Assembly (NCBI RefSeq): GCF_016428585.1
Contig: NZ_JAELVR010000001.1
Span: forward strand, 248,001-312,000
Direction of reading: 5' to 3'
Source of the DNA: Sedimentitalea arenosa
GTDB lineage: Bacteria > Pseudomonadota > Alphaproteobacteria > Rhodobacterales > Rhodobacteraceae
DNA: 64,000 nucleotides
Both the position numbers and the translations under genes were made by a program. Below, in pieces: positions 17,293 to 25,843 of this stretch. Below the pieces are notes generated by a model. That model was not told the origin of the DNA and did not search any database. It was given only the letters and a program-made list of their open reading frames with translations. Every line of letters starts with the position of its first letter. Position 1 is the first letter of the stretch.

Positions 17293-17960
17293 TGCGCCGC
17301 CCGGCCAGCATGTGGAGCCTCGAGGCCCTTGGGCGCGTGAGGTTGTCACGGCATTTCTTCATGCGCGATTTCCTCTATTCCGAGATCGGCAATTTCCATC
17401 GGGTACAAAACCTGCCGGAAAAACCCGACCTCGCCATCGAGACCGGACGCGCATTGTGCCAGACCCTGCTCGATCCGCTTGAGGAGACGTTCGGCCGTAT
17501 CGCGGTGCGGTCGGGATACCGCTCGCCGGAATTGAACCGCTTTGGCAACGAACACGGATTGAACTGTGCCCGCAACGATCATCCTCTGGAATGCCACATC
17601 TGGGACCGTGGTGAAGAGAACGACCGGATCGCGGGCGCCTCGGTCGTGATCCCTTGGTTCGCCGATCAATACGAGCGCGGCCGCGATTGGCGTGACCTTG
17701 CGTGGTGGCTCTATGACCACGTGCCGTTTTCCGAGGTCTGGTTCTTTCCCAAGCTCTGCGCGGTCAATATCGCGTGGCGGCCGGTCCCGTCACGGCGGAT
17801 CGACAGCTATATCGCGCCGCGCGGACGATTGCTCGCGGCTGGTGAGGCGCCGGGTCTCTCGCGTGAAGACCGGGCCGCGCTCTATGTGGATTTTCCGCCG
17901 TTTCGCGGAATCGATCTGCCTGTCGCACCCGGCAACTGGACGCGGATGCCTCAGGGATAG
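17292..17960 (+). CDS. Conserved protein resembling the peptidase M15 / DD-peptidase fold
   Basis: 222 residues, no signal peptide. The middle carries IAVRSGYRSPELNRFGNEHGLNCARN, similar in layout to the SGYRS...N motifs of M15 D-Ala-D-Ala carboxypeptidases, and later LYDHVPFSEVWFFPKLCAVNIAW, where the usual second metal-binding H-x-H is not evident. A catalytic role is therefore doubtful. It shares one base with the upstream hydrolase and overlaps the convergent neighbour by 10 bp. I know it only as a conserved Rhodobacterales protein. Confidence 0.7.
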   Translation: MRRPASMWSLEALGRVRLSRHFFMRDFLYSEIGNFHRVQNLPEKPDLAIETGRALCQTLLDPLEETFGRIAVRSGYRSPELNRFGNEHGLNCARNDHPLECHIWDRGEENDRIAGASVVIPWFADQYERGRDWRDLAWWLYDHVPFSEVWFFPKLCAVNIAWRPVPSRRIDSYIAPRGRLLAAGEAPGLSREDRAALYVDFPPFRGIDLPVAPGNWTRMPQG

Positions 17961-18529
17961 AGCGCGTCGCGCTCCGCTTTCGTCAGCACATGGACAGGGC
18001 CTGACGGCGTTCCGGTCTGGGGGTCGAAGAACGGGGTTTGCTTCCACCGTCCCGACAACCGGGCCGCACCCATGTTCCTGGCGAGCCGCCAGACCATCGC
18101 GGCTGCGCCTTTGTGTTTCGCCGTGCCGCCCGGCACCTGTATGAAAGCCTGTGCGCGGACCGGACCCAGCGCGTCGCGATCTTTCACACGGTCAACGAGG
18201 ATGCTGGAAAACGGCATGTTGGGGCGCGACAGGGTGATGAAAAGCGGCGCCTTGCAACATGTTGCATACCACCGAAACGGCCCTTTGGGGCCAAGGCGGA
18301 ACGCCGCCAGTCGATCAGCGCCCGCGTCGAAGTGAACCTGGTCGGGCGTGGTTTGAAACAGCCCGACGCCGTCCGGCGCCGGGTCGGGCTGTTCAAGATG
18401 GAGAAGGGCCACGCGGCAATCGCGGCAATGGCAGAGCAGATGCGTGCCGGACCTGGCGGCGTCGGCGGCCAGTGTGCCCTGCACCTGGCCGCAGTTGCAG
18501 GAAAAGGCGATGTCCTTGGGTTGCGACAT
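17951..18529 (-). CDS. GFA-like zinc-binding protein (DUF6151 type)
   Basis: 192 residues with cysteine pairs CNCG (near residue 11), CHCRDC (near 33) and ATCCKAPLF (near 94), the arrangement of the glutathione-dependent formaldehyde-activating (GFA) zinc fold. Function unknown. It starts 12 nt after the phaZ depolymerase stop on the same strand, so it may be co-transcribed with it. C-terminus overlaps the convergent gene by 10 bp. Confidence 0.72.
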   Translation of the reverse strand: MSQPKDIAFSCNCGQVQGTLAADAARSGTHLLCHCRDCRVALLHLEQPDPAPDGVGLFQTTPDQVHFDAGADRLAAFRLGPKGPFRWYATCCKAPLFITLSRPNMPFSSILVDRVKDRDALGPVRAQAFIQVPGGTAKHKGAAAMVWRLARNMGAARLSGRWKQTPFFDPQTGTPSGPVHVLTKAERDALYP

Positions 18530-18541
18530 CGCCCGCTTTCC

Positions 18542-19831
18542 CTATTCTGCCGCCGCGACGTTCTTGTTGGCCGGCTTTTTCGCGCTGCCGCTGCCAGAAC
18601 CGCCGCTGTTGGCGTCGATAAAGTCCAGAACCAGCGGGCGAATGTTGCGTCTCCAGGACTTGCCCGCGAAAATGCCGTAGTGACCGGCGCCAGGCTCAAC
18701 GTGGCTGGCCTTCTTGCTGTCGGGCAGGCCGGTGCATAGATCCAGTGCCGCGATGCACTGACCGGGGGCCGAGATGTCGTCCTTGGCGCCTTCGACCGTC
18801 TTGACCGCGACGCTGGTGATCTTGCCGATATCGACCTTGTGGCCATCCACCACGAACGCATTGCGGGCGATCTCGCGTTCCTTGAAGACTCGCTCGACCG
18901 TGGAGAGGTAGAACTCGGCCGGCATGTCCATCACGGCGAGATACTCGTCGTAGAAGCGGTTGTGTGCGTCGTGATCGGAAGCCTCGCCACGCGAGACGCG
19001 GGCGATCTGGTCCTGAAACGCCTTTGTGTGGCGCTCTGCGTTCATCGACATGAATGAGGCAAGCTGCAGCAACCCCGGATACACCATGCGTCCGACGCCG
19101 GGATACTTGAAACCGACCCGCTGGATCATGGTTTCCTCGAGCTGGCCCATCGTGACGCGGCGCCCGAAATCCGTCACTTCGGTCGGCGTGGCGTCCGGGT
19201 CGACCGGGCCGCCGATCAGCGTGAGCGAGCGAGGCTGCGCATCCGGGTCCTGCTCGGCCAGATAAGCGGTGGCGGCCAAAGTCAGGGGTGCCGGCTGGCA
19301 GACTGCGATCACATGGGTATCCGGTCCCATCTCGCGCATGAAGTCGACGAGGTAGAGCGTGTAGTCCTCGATATCGAACTTGCCCGCTGACACGGGGATG
19401 TCGCGGGCGTTATGCCAATCGGTGATGTAGACTTCACAATCCACGAGGAGCGACTTCACGGTGCTGCGCAGCAGCGTCGCATAGTGGCCGGACATGGGGG
19501 CGACCACCAGCACCTTGCGGGGCTTGGTGTCGCGCCCCGGCACGGCGAAGTGGATCAGGTCACCAAAGGGTTTCTCGACCACGGTTTCGATCTTGACGAG
19601 ATGGTCCTTGCCGTCTTCGCAGGTAAAGGTGCGGATACCCCAGTCGGGCTTTACCGTCATGCGCTGGAACGTGCGCTCCGTCACCTCACCCCATGCAGCC
19701 ATCCAGCTGAGCGCAGGGTTTGGAATCATGCTGAAGATCGGATAGGATGCGATGGCAAGCGCCGAAGCGCCCATCCATTGGTTGGTGTTGCGCGCCGTTT
19801 CCATCAGGTCGTAGGTCATCATGTAGCGCAT
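18542..19831 (-). CDS. phaZ: Intracellular poly(3-hydroxybutyrate) depolymerase, class I cluster
   Basis: Mobilises short-chain PHA granules in the cytoplasm. 429 residues, typical length. The nucleophile is a cysteine, Cys178 in AVCQPAPLTLAA, as in Ralstonia-type intracellular depolymerases, in contrast to the serine enzyme at 7417. Other blocks: VVAPMSGHYATLLRSTV, ITDWHNARDIP, VEPGAGHYGIF with the catalytic histidine. A Gly/Ser/Lys/Ala-rich tail ends the protein. Divergent from phaC across 122 bp holding a PhaR-type site. Confidence 0.95.
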   Translation of the reverse strand: MRYMMTYDLMETARNTNQWMGASALAIASYPIFSMIPNPALSWMAAWGEVTERTFQRMTVKPDWGIRTFTCEDGKDHLVKIETVVEKPFGDLIHFAVPGRDTKPRKVLVVAPMSGHYATLLRSTVKSLLVDCEVYITDWHNARDIPVSAGKFDIEDYTLYLVDFMREMGPDTHVIAVCQPAPLTLAATAYLAEQDPDAQPRSLTLIGGPVDPDATPTEVTDFGRRVTMGQLEETMIQRVGFKYPGVGRMVYPGLLQLASFMSMNAERHTKAFQDQIARVSRGEASDHDAHNRFYDEYLAVMDMPAEFYLSTVERVFKEREIARNAFVVDGHKVDIGKITSVAVKTVEGAKDDISAPGQCIAALDLCTGLPDSKKASHVEPGAGHYGIFAGKSWRRNIRPLVLDFIDANSGGSGSGSAKKPANKNVAAAE

Positions 19832-19918
19832 AGTTCAGGGACTCCATTCATTCACAACCGATCCGGCACAGCATCGGACCTTTGGTCGCTTTGCCCCCCG
19901 AAACCAGCGACCATATTT

Positions 19919-19929
19919 CTGCACAGCAG
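19919..19929. promoter_or_regulatory. PhaR-type operator in the phaZ-phaC divergence
   Basis: CTGC-ACA-GCAG, exact match to CTGC-N3-GCAG, 25 bp before the phaC start codon. It could repress both directions. Inferred from motif. Confidence 0.6.
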
Positions 19930-19953
19930 CGAGACTACGAGGGATTCTTTAAA

Positions 19954-21768
19954 ATGACAACTACCGAAGACAGCACGCCGGCCCTGACGGGTGAACATCT
20001 CGAGCGGCTCACCGAGAACCTCGGCAAGATCGAAATGCTGTCCAAGCGTCTTGTGGAGGTCATGACCAACAAGACCAGTCACCACCCCTCGCTGAACGCG
20101 CCGCGGCAGGACATCTTCGCGAAAGCGGCGACCGCCTACTGGGCCGAGGCCTTGCAGAACCCCAGCAAGATCATCGAACAGCAGGTCGCTTATTGGGGAA
20201 AATCGGTCAAGCATTTCGCCGATGCGCAGGAGGCGCTGGCGCGCGGCCAGTTCCGCGCACCGGAGGATCCCGGCCCCAAAGACCGGCGGTTCACCAACCC
20301 GCTCTGGGACAGCCATCCGTACTTCAACTTCATCAAACAGCAGTACATGATCAACGCCGAAGCGATCCGTCAGGCTGTGGACAGCGTCGATGACATGGAC
20401 GCCAAGGAAAAGCAGCGCCTGAGCTACTTCGCCTCGCAAATCGTCGACATGATGGCGCCGACGAACTTCCTCGCAACGAACCCGGATGCGCTGGAAAAGG
20501 CGCTCGAGACCGAGGGGCAGTCGTTGGTCAAGGGACTTGAGAACCTGATTTCCGATCTCGAGGCCAACAATGGCGAACTGGTCGTCCGGCTGGCCGATGA
20601 AAAGGCGTTCGAGCTGGGCGGCAACATCGCCGTGACTCCGGGCGACGTGGTCTATCGCAATCGGATGATGGAACTTATCCAGTACAAACCCGCGACGGAA
20701 ACGGTGCACGAGATCCCGCTGGTGATCTTTCCACCCTGGATCAACAAGTTCTACATTCTCGACCTGAAGGCGCAGAACAGCCTGATCAAGTGGATCACCG
20801 AGCAGGGCTACACGCTGTTCGTGGTGAGCTGGGTCAATCCCGACGAAAGCTATGCCGAAGTCGGGCTGGATGACTATATCGAAGACGGCTATCTGACAGC
20901 GATCCGCGAAGTCAAATCGATTTGCAACGTCAAACAGGTCAACGCGGTCGGCTATTGCATTGCCGGCACGACGCTGGCGTTGACCCTGTCGTTGCTGAAA
21001 CAGAAAGGCGACACGTCGATCAAGTCGGCGACCTTTTTCACGGCCTTGACGGATTTCGGCGATCAGGGCGAGTTCACGCCCTTCCTGACCGATGATTTCA
21101 TCGACGGGATCGAAGCGGAGGTCGAGAACAAGGGCGTGCTTCAATCCTATATCATGGCCCGCACCTTCAGTTACCTGCGTTCCAACGACCTCGTCTATAC
21201 GCCGGCCATTCGCAGCTACATGATGGGAGAGGCGCCCCCGGCCTTCGACCTGCTTTATTGGAACGGGGACGGTGCGAACCTGCCGCGACGGATGGCGATC
21301 CAGTATCTTAGACAACTCTGCCAGCAAAACCGCTTCACGCAGGACGGTCTCGATCTGCTCGGACACCGCCTCAAGATTTCGGATGTGACCGTCCCGGTCT
21401 GTTCGATTGCCTGCGAGACCGACCACATCGCGGCATGGAAGGACTGTTACAGGGGGGTGCAGATGATGGGTTCGCGCAACAAGACCTTCATCGTCTCTGA
21501 ATCCGGCCACATCGCGGGCATCGTCAACCCGCCGAGCAAGAAGAAGTATGGTCACTACACCAACACCGATCTGAAAGCGACGCCAGCCGAGTGGCTGAAG
21601 GCGGCGGAACGGCATGACGGGTCCTGGTGGCCGCGCTGGCAAAGCTGGCTCAAGAGCCGGTCGGGCAAGCAGGTTCCGGCCCGCGACACGGGTGATTCGG
21701 ATCATCCTTCGCTCGCACCGGCGCCCGGAACTTACGTTAGGGCAAGGGCAAGCCTCGGAAAAAAATAG
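19954..21768 (+). CDS. phaC: Class I poly(3-hydroxyalkanoate) synthase
   Basis: Polymerises (R)-3-hydroxybutyryl-CoA and similar short-chain substrates. 604 residues. Lipase-like box GYCIAG with nucleophile Cys335, Asp490 (CETDHIAAW) and His519 (ESGHIAG). The N-terminal 100 residues carry the PhaC N-domain (NPSKIIEQQVAYW). The ATG at 19954 was chosen because it follows GAGGGA at proper spacing; an in-frame start at 19882 lies upstream of the operator. Divergent from phaZ and followed by phaP and phaR, the standard Rhodobacter/Paracoccus order. Confidence 0.97.
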   Translation: MTTTEDSTPALTGEHLERLTENLGKIEMLSKRLVEVMTNKTSHHPSLNAPRQDIFAKAATAYWAEALQNPSKIIEQQVAYWGKSVKHFADAQEALARGQFRAPEDPGPKDRRFTNPLWDSHPYFNFIKQQYMINAEAIRQAVDSVDDMDAKEKQRLSYFASQIVDMMAPTNFLATNPDALEKALETEGQSLVKGLENLISDLEANNGELVVRLADEKAFELGGNIAVTPGDVVYRNRMMELIQYKPATETVHEIPLVIFPPWINKFYILDLKAQNSLIKWITEQGYTLFVVSWVNPDESYAEVGLDDYIEDGYLTAIREVKSICNVKQVNAVGYCIAGTTLALTLSLLKQKGDTSIKSATFFTALTDFGDQGEFTPFLTDDFIDGIEAEVENKGVLQSYIMARTFSYLRSNDLVYTPAIRSYMMGEAPPAFDLLYWNGDGANLPRRMAIQYLRQLCQQNRFTQDGLDLLGHRLKISDVTVPVCSIACETDHIAAWKDCYRGVQMMGSRNKTFIVSESGHIAGIVNPPSKKKYGHYTNTDLKATPAEWLKAAERHDGSWWPRWQSWLKSRSGKQVPARDTGDSDHPSLAPAPGTYVRARASLGKK

Positions 21769-21783
21769 GCTTTTCAGATTATT

Positions 21784-21823
21784 CTGCATCGCAGCATTTT
21801 TTTCTTGAAATGCCGCGATGCAG
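21784..21823. promoter_or_regulatory. Paired PhaR-type operators before the second phasin gene
   Basis: CTGC-ATC-GCAG (21784-21794, exact) and CCGC-GAT-GCAG (21813-21823, one mismatch), 29 bp apart. They lie between the phaC stop and phaP, so phaP has its own PhaR-responsive promoter. Inferred. Confidence 0.65.
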
Positions 21824-21889
21824 CATTCATATTGTCCTCAGAATACAGATCACCGGCACACGCCGCTGAACACAAAAAGGACTAGGACA

Positions 21890-22333
21890 ATGGCAAAGAC
21901 TCAAGACTTCACCAGCATCATGAAAGACATGATGGGCGCATTCCCCGTGGACACCAAAGCCATGGAAGATGCTTTCAAAACTCAGGCGACCCTGAACGAA
22001 AAGCTGTCCGGCGTCGCTCTGGAAGCAGCCGAAAAATCGGCCGAGATTTCCAGCAAGTGGACCAAAGACACCATCGCCAAGCTGGGCGAGATGACCAAAG
22101 CCAAGGCAGAGCCGGCTGACTACGCAAAGTCGATCACCGATTTCGCTTCCGCCTCCGCTGAAGTCGCAGCCGAGAACATGGCCGCTTTCGCCGAGATCGC
22201 GAAGAAGGTTCAGATGGACACCGTCGAACTGCTGATGGCTGCCGGCAAGGACATCACCGAAGATGCGACCGCCGCTGTCAAGAAAGCCACCAACGACGTG
22301 ACTGCCGCTGCCAAGAAAGCCGCAGCCAAGTAA
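21890..22333 (+). CDS. phaP: Phasin PhaP
   Basis: Major granule-coating protein, 147 residues, all-helical, with a Lys/Ala-rich C-terminus (VKKATNDVTAAAKKAAAK) and a phasin_2-type core (AMEDAFKTQATLNEKLSGVALEAAEKSAEIS region). ATG at 21890 follows AAGGA; a frame-open upstream ATG at 21818 lies inside the operator and is rejected. Its codon use is biased toward preferred codons, consistent with abundant expression. A strong terminator follows at 22388. Confidence 0.94.
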   Translation: MAKTQDFTSIMKDMMGAFPVDTKAMEDAFKTQATLNEKLSGVALEAAEKSAEISSKWTKDTIAKLGEMTKAKAEPADYAKSITDFASASAEVAAENMAAFAEIAKKVQMDTVELLMAAGKDITEDATAAVKKATNDVTAAAKKAAAK

Positions 22334-22387
22334 GGCACGCAAGAAACGCTGATTTGCGCCAACTCCTCCCAACCGGTGCAATCGCGG

Positions 22388-22418
22388 GGGCAGGTCGAAA
22401 GACCTGCCCTTTCTTTTT
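22388..22418 (+). terminator. Rho-independent terminator of phaP
   Basis: Nine-base perfect stem GGGCAGGTC / GACCTGCCC with a GAAA tetraloop, followed by a T-rich tract TTTCTTTTT. Separates phaP from phaR. Confidence 0.9.
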
Positions 22419-22486
22419 GTGCATCCCTTTCTTTCGTGCCGTTGCACCTTTCAAACGGCGCAAACCATGCGCTCTTCCTTTTTCTG

Positions 22487-22517
22487 CTGCACTCGCATAG
22501 TCTTTGCTGCAACGCAT
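22487..22517. promoter_or_regulatory. Paired PhaR-type operators before phaR (autoregulation)
   Basis: CTGC-ACTC-GCAT (22487-22498) and CTGC-AAC-GCAT (22507-22517), each one mismatch from CTGC-N3/4-GCAG, 20 bp apart. The second ends 21 bp before the GTG start of phaR. Suggests autorepression. Confidence 0.58.
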
Positions 22518-22538
22518 CAAACGTCGGGAGGCGAGGAC

Positions 22539-23096
22539 GTGGCGGAACAGGAAAAACCCCTACTTATCAAACGGTATGCCAGTCGGCGGTTGTACAACAC
22601 CGAAACCAGCGACTATGTCACGCTCGAAGATATCGCCGGCTTCATCCGCGAGGGACGCGAGGTTCAGATCGTCGATCTGAAGTCGGGCGACGACCTCACC
22701 CGTCAGTACCTGCTCCAGATCATCGCGGAACATGAAAGCCGGGGCGAGAACGTGCTTCCGGTCACCGTTCTCAACGATCTGGTCCGCAGCTACATGCTGC
22801 CGGGCGGCGGCATGATGCCCCAGTTTCTGCAAAGCTCCTTCGACATGCTGCGCGAGAACCAGGCCAAGATGATGGAAAACATGACCGCCATGAACCCGAT
22901 GACCAAGATGCCCGGGTTCGAAGCCATGCGAGCGCAGCAGCAGGCGTTTCTCAAGGCGATGACAGGCGGCATCACCCGGTCTTGGTCCGCACCCGACAAG
23001 GAGGATGCGGAAAGGGGCGGCGAGGACACCGAGGATCTCGACGAGATCAAGAAACAGTTGGCGGACCTGCAGAACAAGCTGTCCAAGCTGAAGTGA
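22539..23096 (+). CDS. phaR: PHA synthesis repressor PhaR
   Basis: Granule- and DNA-binding repressor of phasin and PHA genes. 185 residues. The PHB_acc N-terminal DNA-binding domain is obvious at residues 8-60 (IKRYASRRLYNTETSDYVTLEDIAGFIREG region), then a Met/Gln-rich granule-binding region (MLRENQAKMMENMTAMNPM) and a heptad-like C-terminus (IKKQLADLQNKLSKLK). GTG start at 22539 follows GGGAGG; an upstream ATG at 22419 lies within the terminator/operator and is rejected. It likely controls every operator pair listed here. Confidence 0.96.
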   Translation: MAEQEKPLLIKRYASRRLYNTETSDYVTLEDIAGFIREGREVQIVDLKSGDDLTRQYLLQIIAEHESRGENVLPVTVLNDLVRSYMLPGGGMMPQFLQSSFDMLRENQAKMMENMTAMNPMTKMPGFEAMRAQQQAFLKAMTGGITRSWSAPDKEDAERGGEDTEDLDEIKKQLADLQNKLSKLK

Positions 23097-23118
23097 CGCG
23101 CACCCCGATCCTGTTCTG

Positions 23119-24321
23119 TCAGGTTCCGTAGGCTGGCAGATCGCCCTTCGCATCGTGGACGGCGTCCAGGATGATATCGGCGATCACGTCCAGCTCGGAC
23201 CGGGTCAGCCGCACTGGAAGGCGCACGTCGCAGGCACGCATCAGCATGGCTCGGGTCTTGGGCAGGTCTGGCAGATCATCTATGAACTTCCAGTTCCAGA
23301 AGGCGCGGGCGTTGTCCTTGCTCTGTCCGAAGACCTGAACCTTGACCCCGCGCTCAGCAGCCAGGTTTGCGAAAGCCGCAGTCTCTGCATCGCTCATCCC
23401 GATCAGGTTGAACTGGATCGAATCCGGGGCGCGCCGTTCCGCCGGCAAAGGAGCTGGCACTTTGATGAACGGCGAGGCTCCGATCCGCTCGGCGACATGG
23501 TCGTGGTTGCGCAATCCATCCCGCACCCGCCGGGCCAGTTCTGGCAGTTGTGGGCGGATGACGGCTGCCGAAAGATTGCTCATCCGCAAGTTATAGAGCG
23601 GCAACCGGTTCTGCCACGTTTCGAAGGCTTCGGCCAACGCCGGACTTGTGCCGTGTTTCTTCCAGTTGTGTTCATACGCGCCCGACATGATGACGGCCCG
23701 CGCCACCAGATCCGCATCGTCGGTGATCAGGATACCGCCTTCACCCGCGTTGATCATCTTGTAGGACTGGAAGGAAAAACAGCCGATCCGCCCGATCGTG
23801 CCAATCTTGCGACCGGCCCACGTGGTGCCCAGCGAATGGGCCGCGTCCTCGATCACAGGGATGCCGCGCGCGTCGCAGAGCGCCGTGATGGCGTCCATGT
23901 CGCTCGTGTGACCGCGCATGTGGCTGATGATCACCGCCGCAATGTCCTGGTCCAGCCGCGCCGCGAAGTCGGCCAGGTCAATCCGGTAATTGTCGTTCAC
24001 TTCGCAGAGCACCGGACTGCACCCGGCATGAACAACCGAAGACGGCACCGCCGCGAAGGTGAATCCGGGGATCAGGACCCGTGCGCCCGCGGGCAGCCTG
24101 AGCGCCTTCAGAGAGAGGAAAAGCGCCGCGGAACAGGACGAGACGGCCAGTGCATAGGTGCTTCCCATAAGGGCCGCGAACTCCGTTTCGAGCAGGGCGA
24201 CCGGGGCATCCTGCGGTGCCGTATAACGGAAAAGGTCACCAGTACGCATCAACTCGTCAAGCGCGGCCCGCGCGGCTTCGGGAATGGCTTCTGCGTCGTG
24301 CACGTTGGGAGGAGTTTGCAT
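23119..24321 (-). CDS. DegT/DnrJ/EryC1 family PLP-dependent aminotransferase
   Basis: 400 residues, fold type I PLP enzyme. The cofactor lysine is Lys188 in FSFQSYKMINAGEGG, with EDAAHSLG supplying the ring-binding Asp, and the substrate-side SSCSAALFLSLKAL. DegT enzymes usually aminate sugars or cyclitols; here it follows gamma-glutamylation genes, so an amine or amino-aldehyde substrate is possible. Start chosen at ATG 24321; the frame is open to 24468 but the homology begins here and an AT-rich promoter-like stretch lies upstream. Convergent with phaR (22 bp gap). Possibly the last gene of the unit from 32643, or separately promoted. Confidence 0.85.
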   Translation of the reverse strand: MQTPPNVHDAEAIPEAARAALDELMRTGDLFRYTAPQDAPVALLETEFAALMGSTYALAVSSCSAALFLSLKALRLPAGARVLIPGFTFAAVPSSVVHAGCSPVLCEVNDNYRIDLADFAARLDQDIAAVIISHMRGHTSDMDAITALCDARGIPVIEDAAHSLGTTWAGRKIGTIGRIGCFSFQSYKMINAGEGGILITDDADLVARAVIMSGAYEHNWKKHGTSPALAEAFETWQNRLPLYNLRMSNLSAAVIRPQLPELARRVRDGLRNHDHVAERIGASPFIKVPAPLPAERRAPDSIQFNLIGMSDAETAAFANLAAERGVKVQVFGQSKDNARAFWNWKFIDDLPDLPKTRAMLMRACDVRLPVRLTRSELDVIADIILDAVHDAKGDLPAYGT

Positions 24322-24434
24322 ATTTCGATTTTCCAAATTTGTATTTTGGATAAGATAAAACACTTGCGCGCCCGTGCCAATCCACGGCGAGACAGGGCGG
24401 GCCGAAAAATCACTATCGAAAGAAAGGCAGGACG

Positions 24435-25742
24435 TCAGATCCCGAGTCGATCGCGCAATGAAAACCACGTCATCGCCAACACCAGAAGCGGCGACCGCAG
24501 CGTTCCGCCACCGGGAAATGACGGTGCCGGAACGCGGGCCATCGTGTCGAACCCGTCGGTTTCACCTTGGATCGCAAGCGCCATCAATTGCCCGGCATGG
24601 GTCGCGGTGCCCACCCCGTGCCCGGAATAGCCCGACGCCGACAGCAGGTTCGGGCCGAGCCGCGCCAGGAAGGGCATTCGCTTCATGGTGATCCCCAGGG
24701 TGCCGCCCCACGCATAGTCGATCCTGACATCCGCAAGATGCGGAAAGATCTGCGTCATCGGCTTGCGCACCAAGGCCGCGATGTCTTTCGGGAAGCGGTA
24801 GCCATAGCTTTCGCCGCCGCCGAAAAGCAGCCGCTTGTCCCGGCTCAGCCGAAAGTAATTGACCACGAACTTGCAATCCGCAACCGCGACGTCCTCGGTC
24901 AGAACGCGCACCGCATCGTCGCCCAAGGGTTCTGTCGCGGCGATGAAATTGTTGATCGGCATGACCCGCGCCGCGACCTGGGAGTGCAGCTTTCCCAGAT
25001 AGCCGTTGCAGGCCAGAATCACGTTGTCGGCAATGACATGGCCCGTTTCCGTCCTGATCCGTACGGGCTGGCCCTCGACCAATTCCAGAACCTCGCTGTC
25101 CTCGTGGATCCGGACGCCCGCCGCCGCGGCGGCGCGGGCGAGGCCGAGCGCATAGTTCAGCGGATGAAGATGCGCCGCGCCCCAATCCAGCGTGCCACCA
25201 ACATAATCGGGCGAGGGGCAGAGCGCATGACAGGCGGCTTGGTCGAGGTCTTCGAGCGCGTCGTACCCGTACTTTTCGCGCAGATGTGCACTGTATCGAT
25301 GCAACTCCTCCACCTCGCGCTTGCTCGACCCCGTATGCGCGACGCCCGGCTTCAGATCGCAATCGATCTCGTGTTCGGCGACAAGGTGTTTGACCAGCGC
25401 CTTGGCGTCTTCGGCCAGTTGCCACAGCTTGGTGGCCTCGGCGACGCCCATGAGGCGCTCCAAGCCGTCCTGGTCCATTCGCTGTCCACTGCCGAGTTGC
25501 CCGCCGTTGCGGCCTGACGCGCCAAAGCCCACGCGATGCGCCTCGAGCAGAACAACGTCGCGGCCCGCCTTCGCCAGATGCAGCGCCGCGGACAGGCCGG
25601 TGTATCCCGCGCCGATCACACAGACATCCGCGCGAGCCTCGCCCTGCAGGCGGGCGAACGGTTCAAGCGGCCGCGCCGTGGCGGCATACCAACTGTTGGG
25701 ATAGGTGCCGCGCACGTCGTTCGAATGCAGCAGATTCATCAT
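24435..25742 (-). CDS. FAD-dependent oxidoreductase, PuuB-like (gamma-glutamylputrescine oxidase family)
   Basis: DAO-family flavoprotein, about 435 residues. The FAD motif VCVIGAGYTGLSAALHLAKAG begins near residue 38, preceded by the family-typical YPNSWYAATA, then GASGRNGGQ and the C-terminal SASGYSGHGVGTATHAGQLMA. In E. coli PuuB oxidises gamma-glutamylputrescine to the aldehyde with H2O2 release. Start is ATG 25742 or 25739; the frame opens further upstream but runs through a hairpin. It follows the puuA-like gene by about 100 nt that include that hairpin. Confidence 0.87.
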   Translation of the reverse strand: MMNLLHSNDVRGTYPNSWYAATARPLEPFARLQGEARADVCVIGAGYTGLSAALHLAKAGRDVVLLEAHRVGFGASGRNGGQLGSGQRMDQDGLERLMGVAEATKLWQLAEDAKALVKHLVAEHEIDCDLKPGVAHTGSSKREVEELHRYSAHLREKYGYDALEDLDQAACHALCPSPDYVGGTLDWGAAHLHPLNYALGLARAAAAAGVRIHEDSEVLELVEGQPVRIRTETGHVIADNVILACNGYLGKLHSQVAARVMPINNFIAATEPLGDDAVRVLTEDVAVADCKFVVNYFRLSRDKRLLFGGGESYGYRFPKDIAALVRKPMTQIFPHLADVRIDYAWGGTLGITMKRMPFLARLGPNLLSASGYSGHGVGTATHAGQLMALAIQGETDGFDTMARVPAPSFPGGGTLRSPLLVLAMTWFSLRDRLGI

Positions 25743-25792
25743 CGGACATCGGCCCTCTCGCGCCGTCTCGCTGTATGGTTCCGGTCGAAAGT

Positions 25793-25835
25793 GCCCCAGT
25801 GCCGACTTCTCAATCGGAGCGGTCGGCACTGGGGC
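25793..25835 (-). other. Long intercistronic inverted repeat between the puuA- and puuB-like genes
   Basis: Fourteen-base perfect stem (25793-25806 with 25822-25835; arm GCCCCAGTGCCGAC) and a 15 nt loop, beginning 8 nt after the upstream stop. No T-run follows on the minus strand, so it may be a 3'-end stabiliser, a processing site or an attenuator rather than a full terminator. Confidence 0.75.
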
Positions 25836-25843
25836 TTCGGGGT

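Noticed and set aside
22419-22538. 40-residue N-terminal extension of PhaR from an upstream ATG
   Set aside because: It would run through the phaP terminator tail and the operator pair; the GTG at 22539 has the ribosome site and the homology.
23155-24630. 491-codon plus-strand frame opposite the DegT and PuuB-like genes
   Set aside because: Arg/Gly/His-rich composition with no family resemblance; the minus strand carries PLP and FAD motifs.
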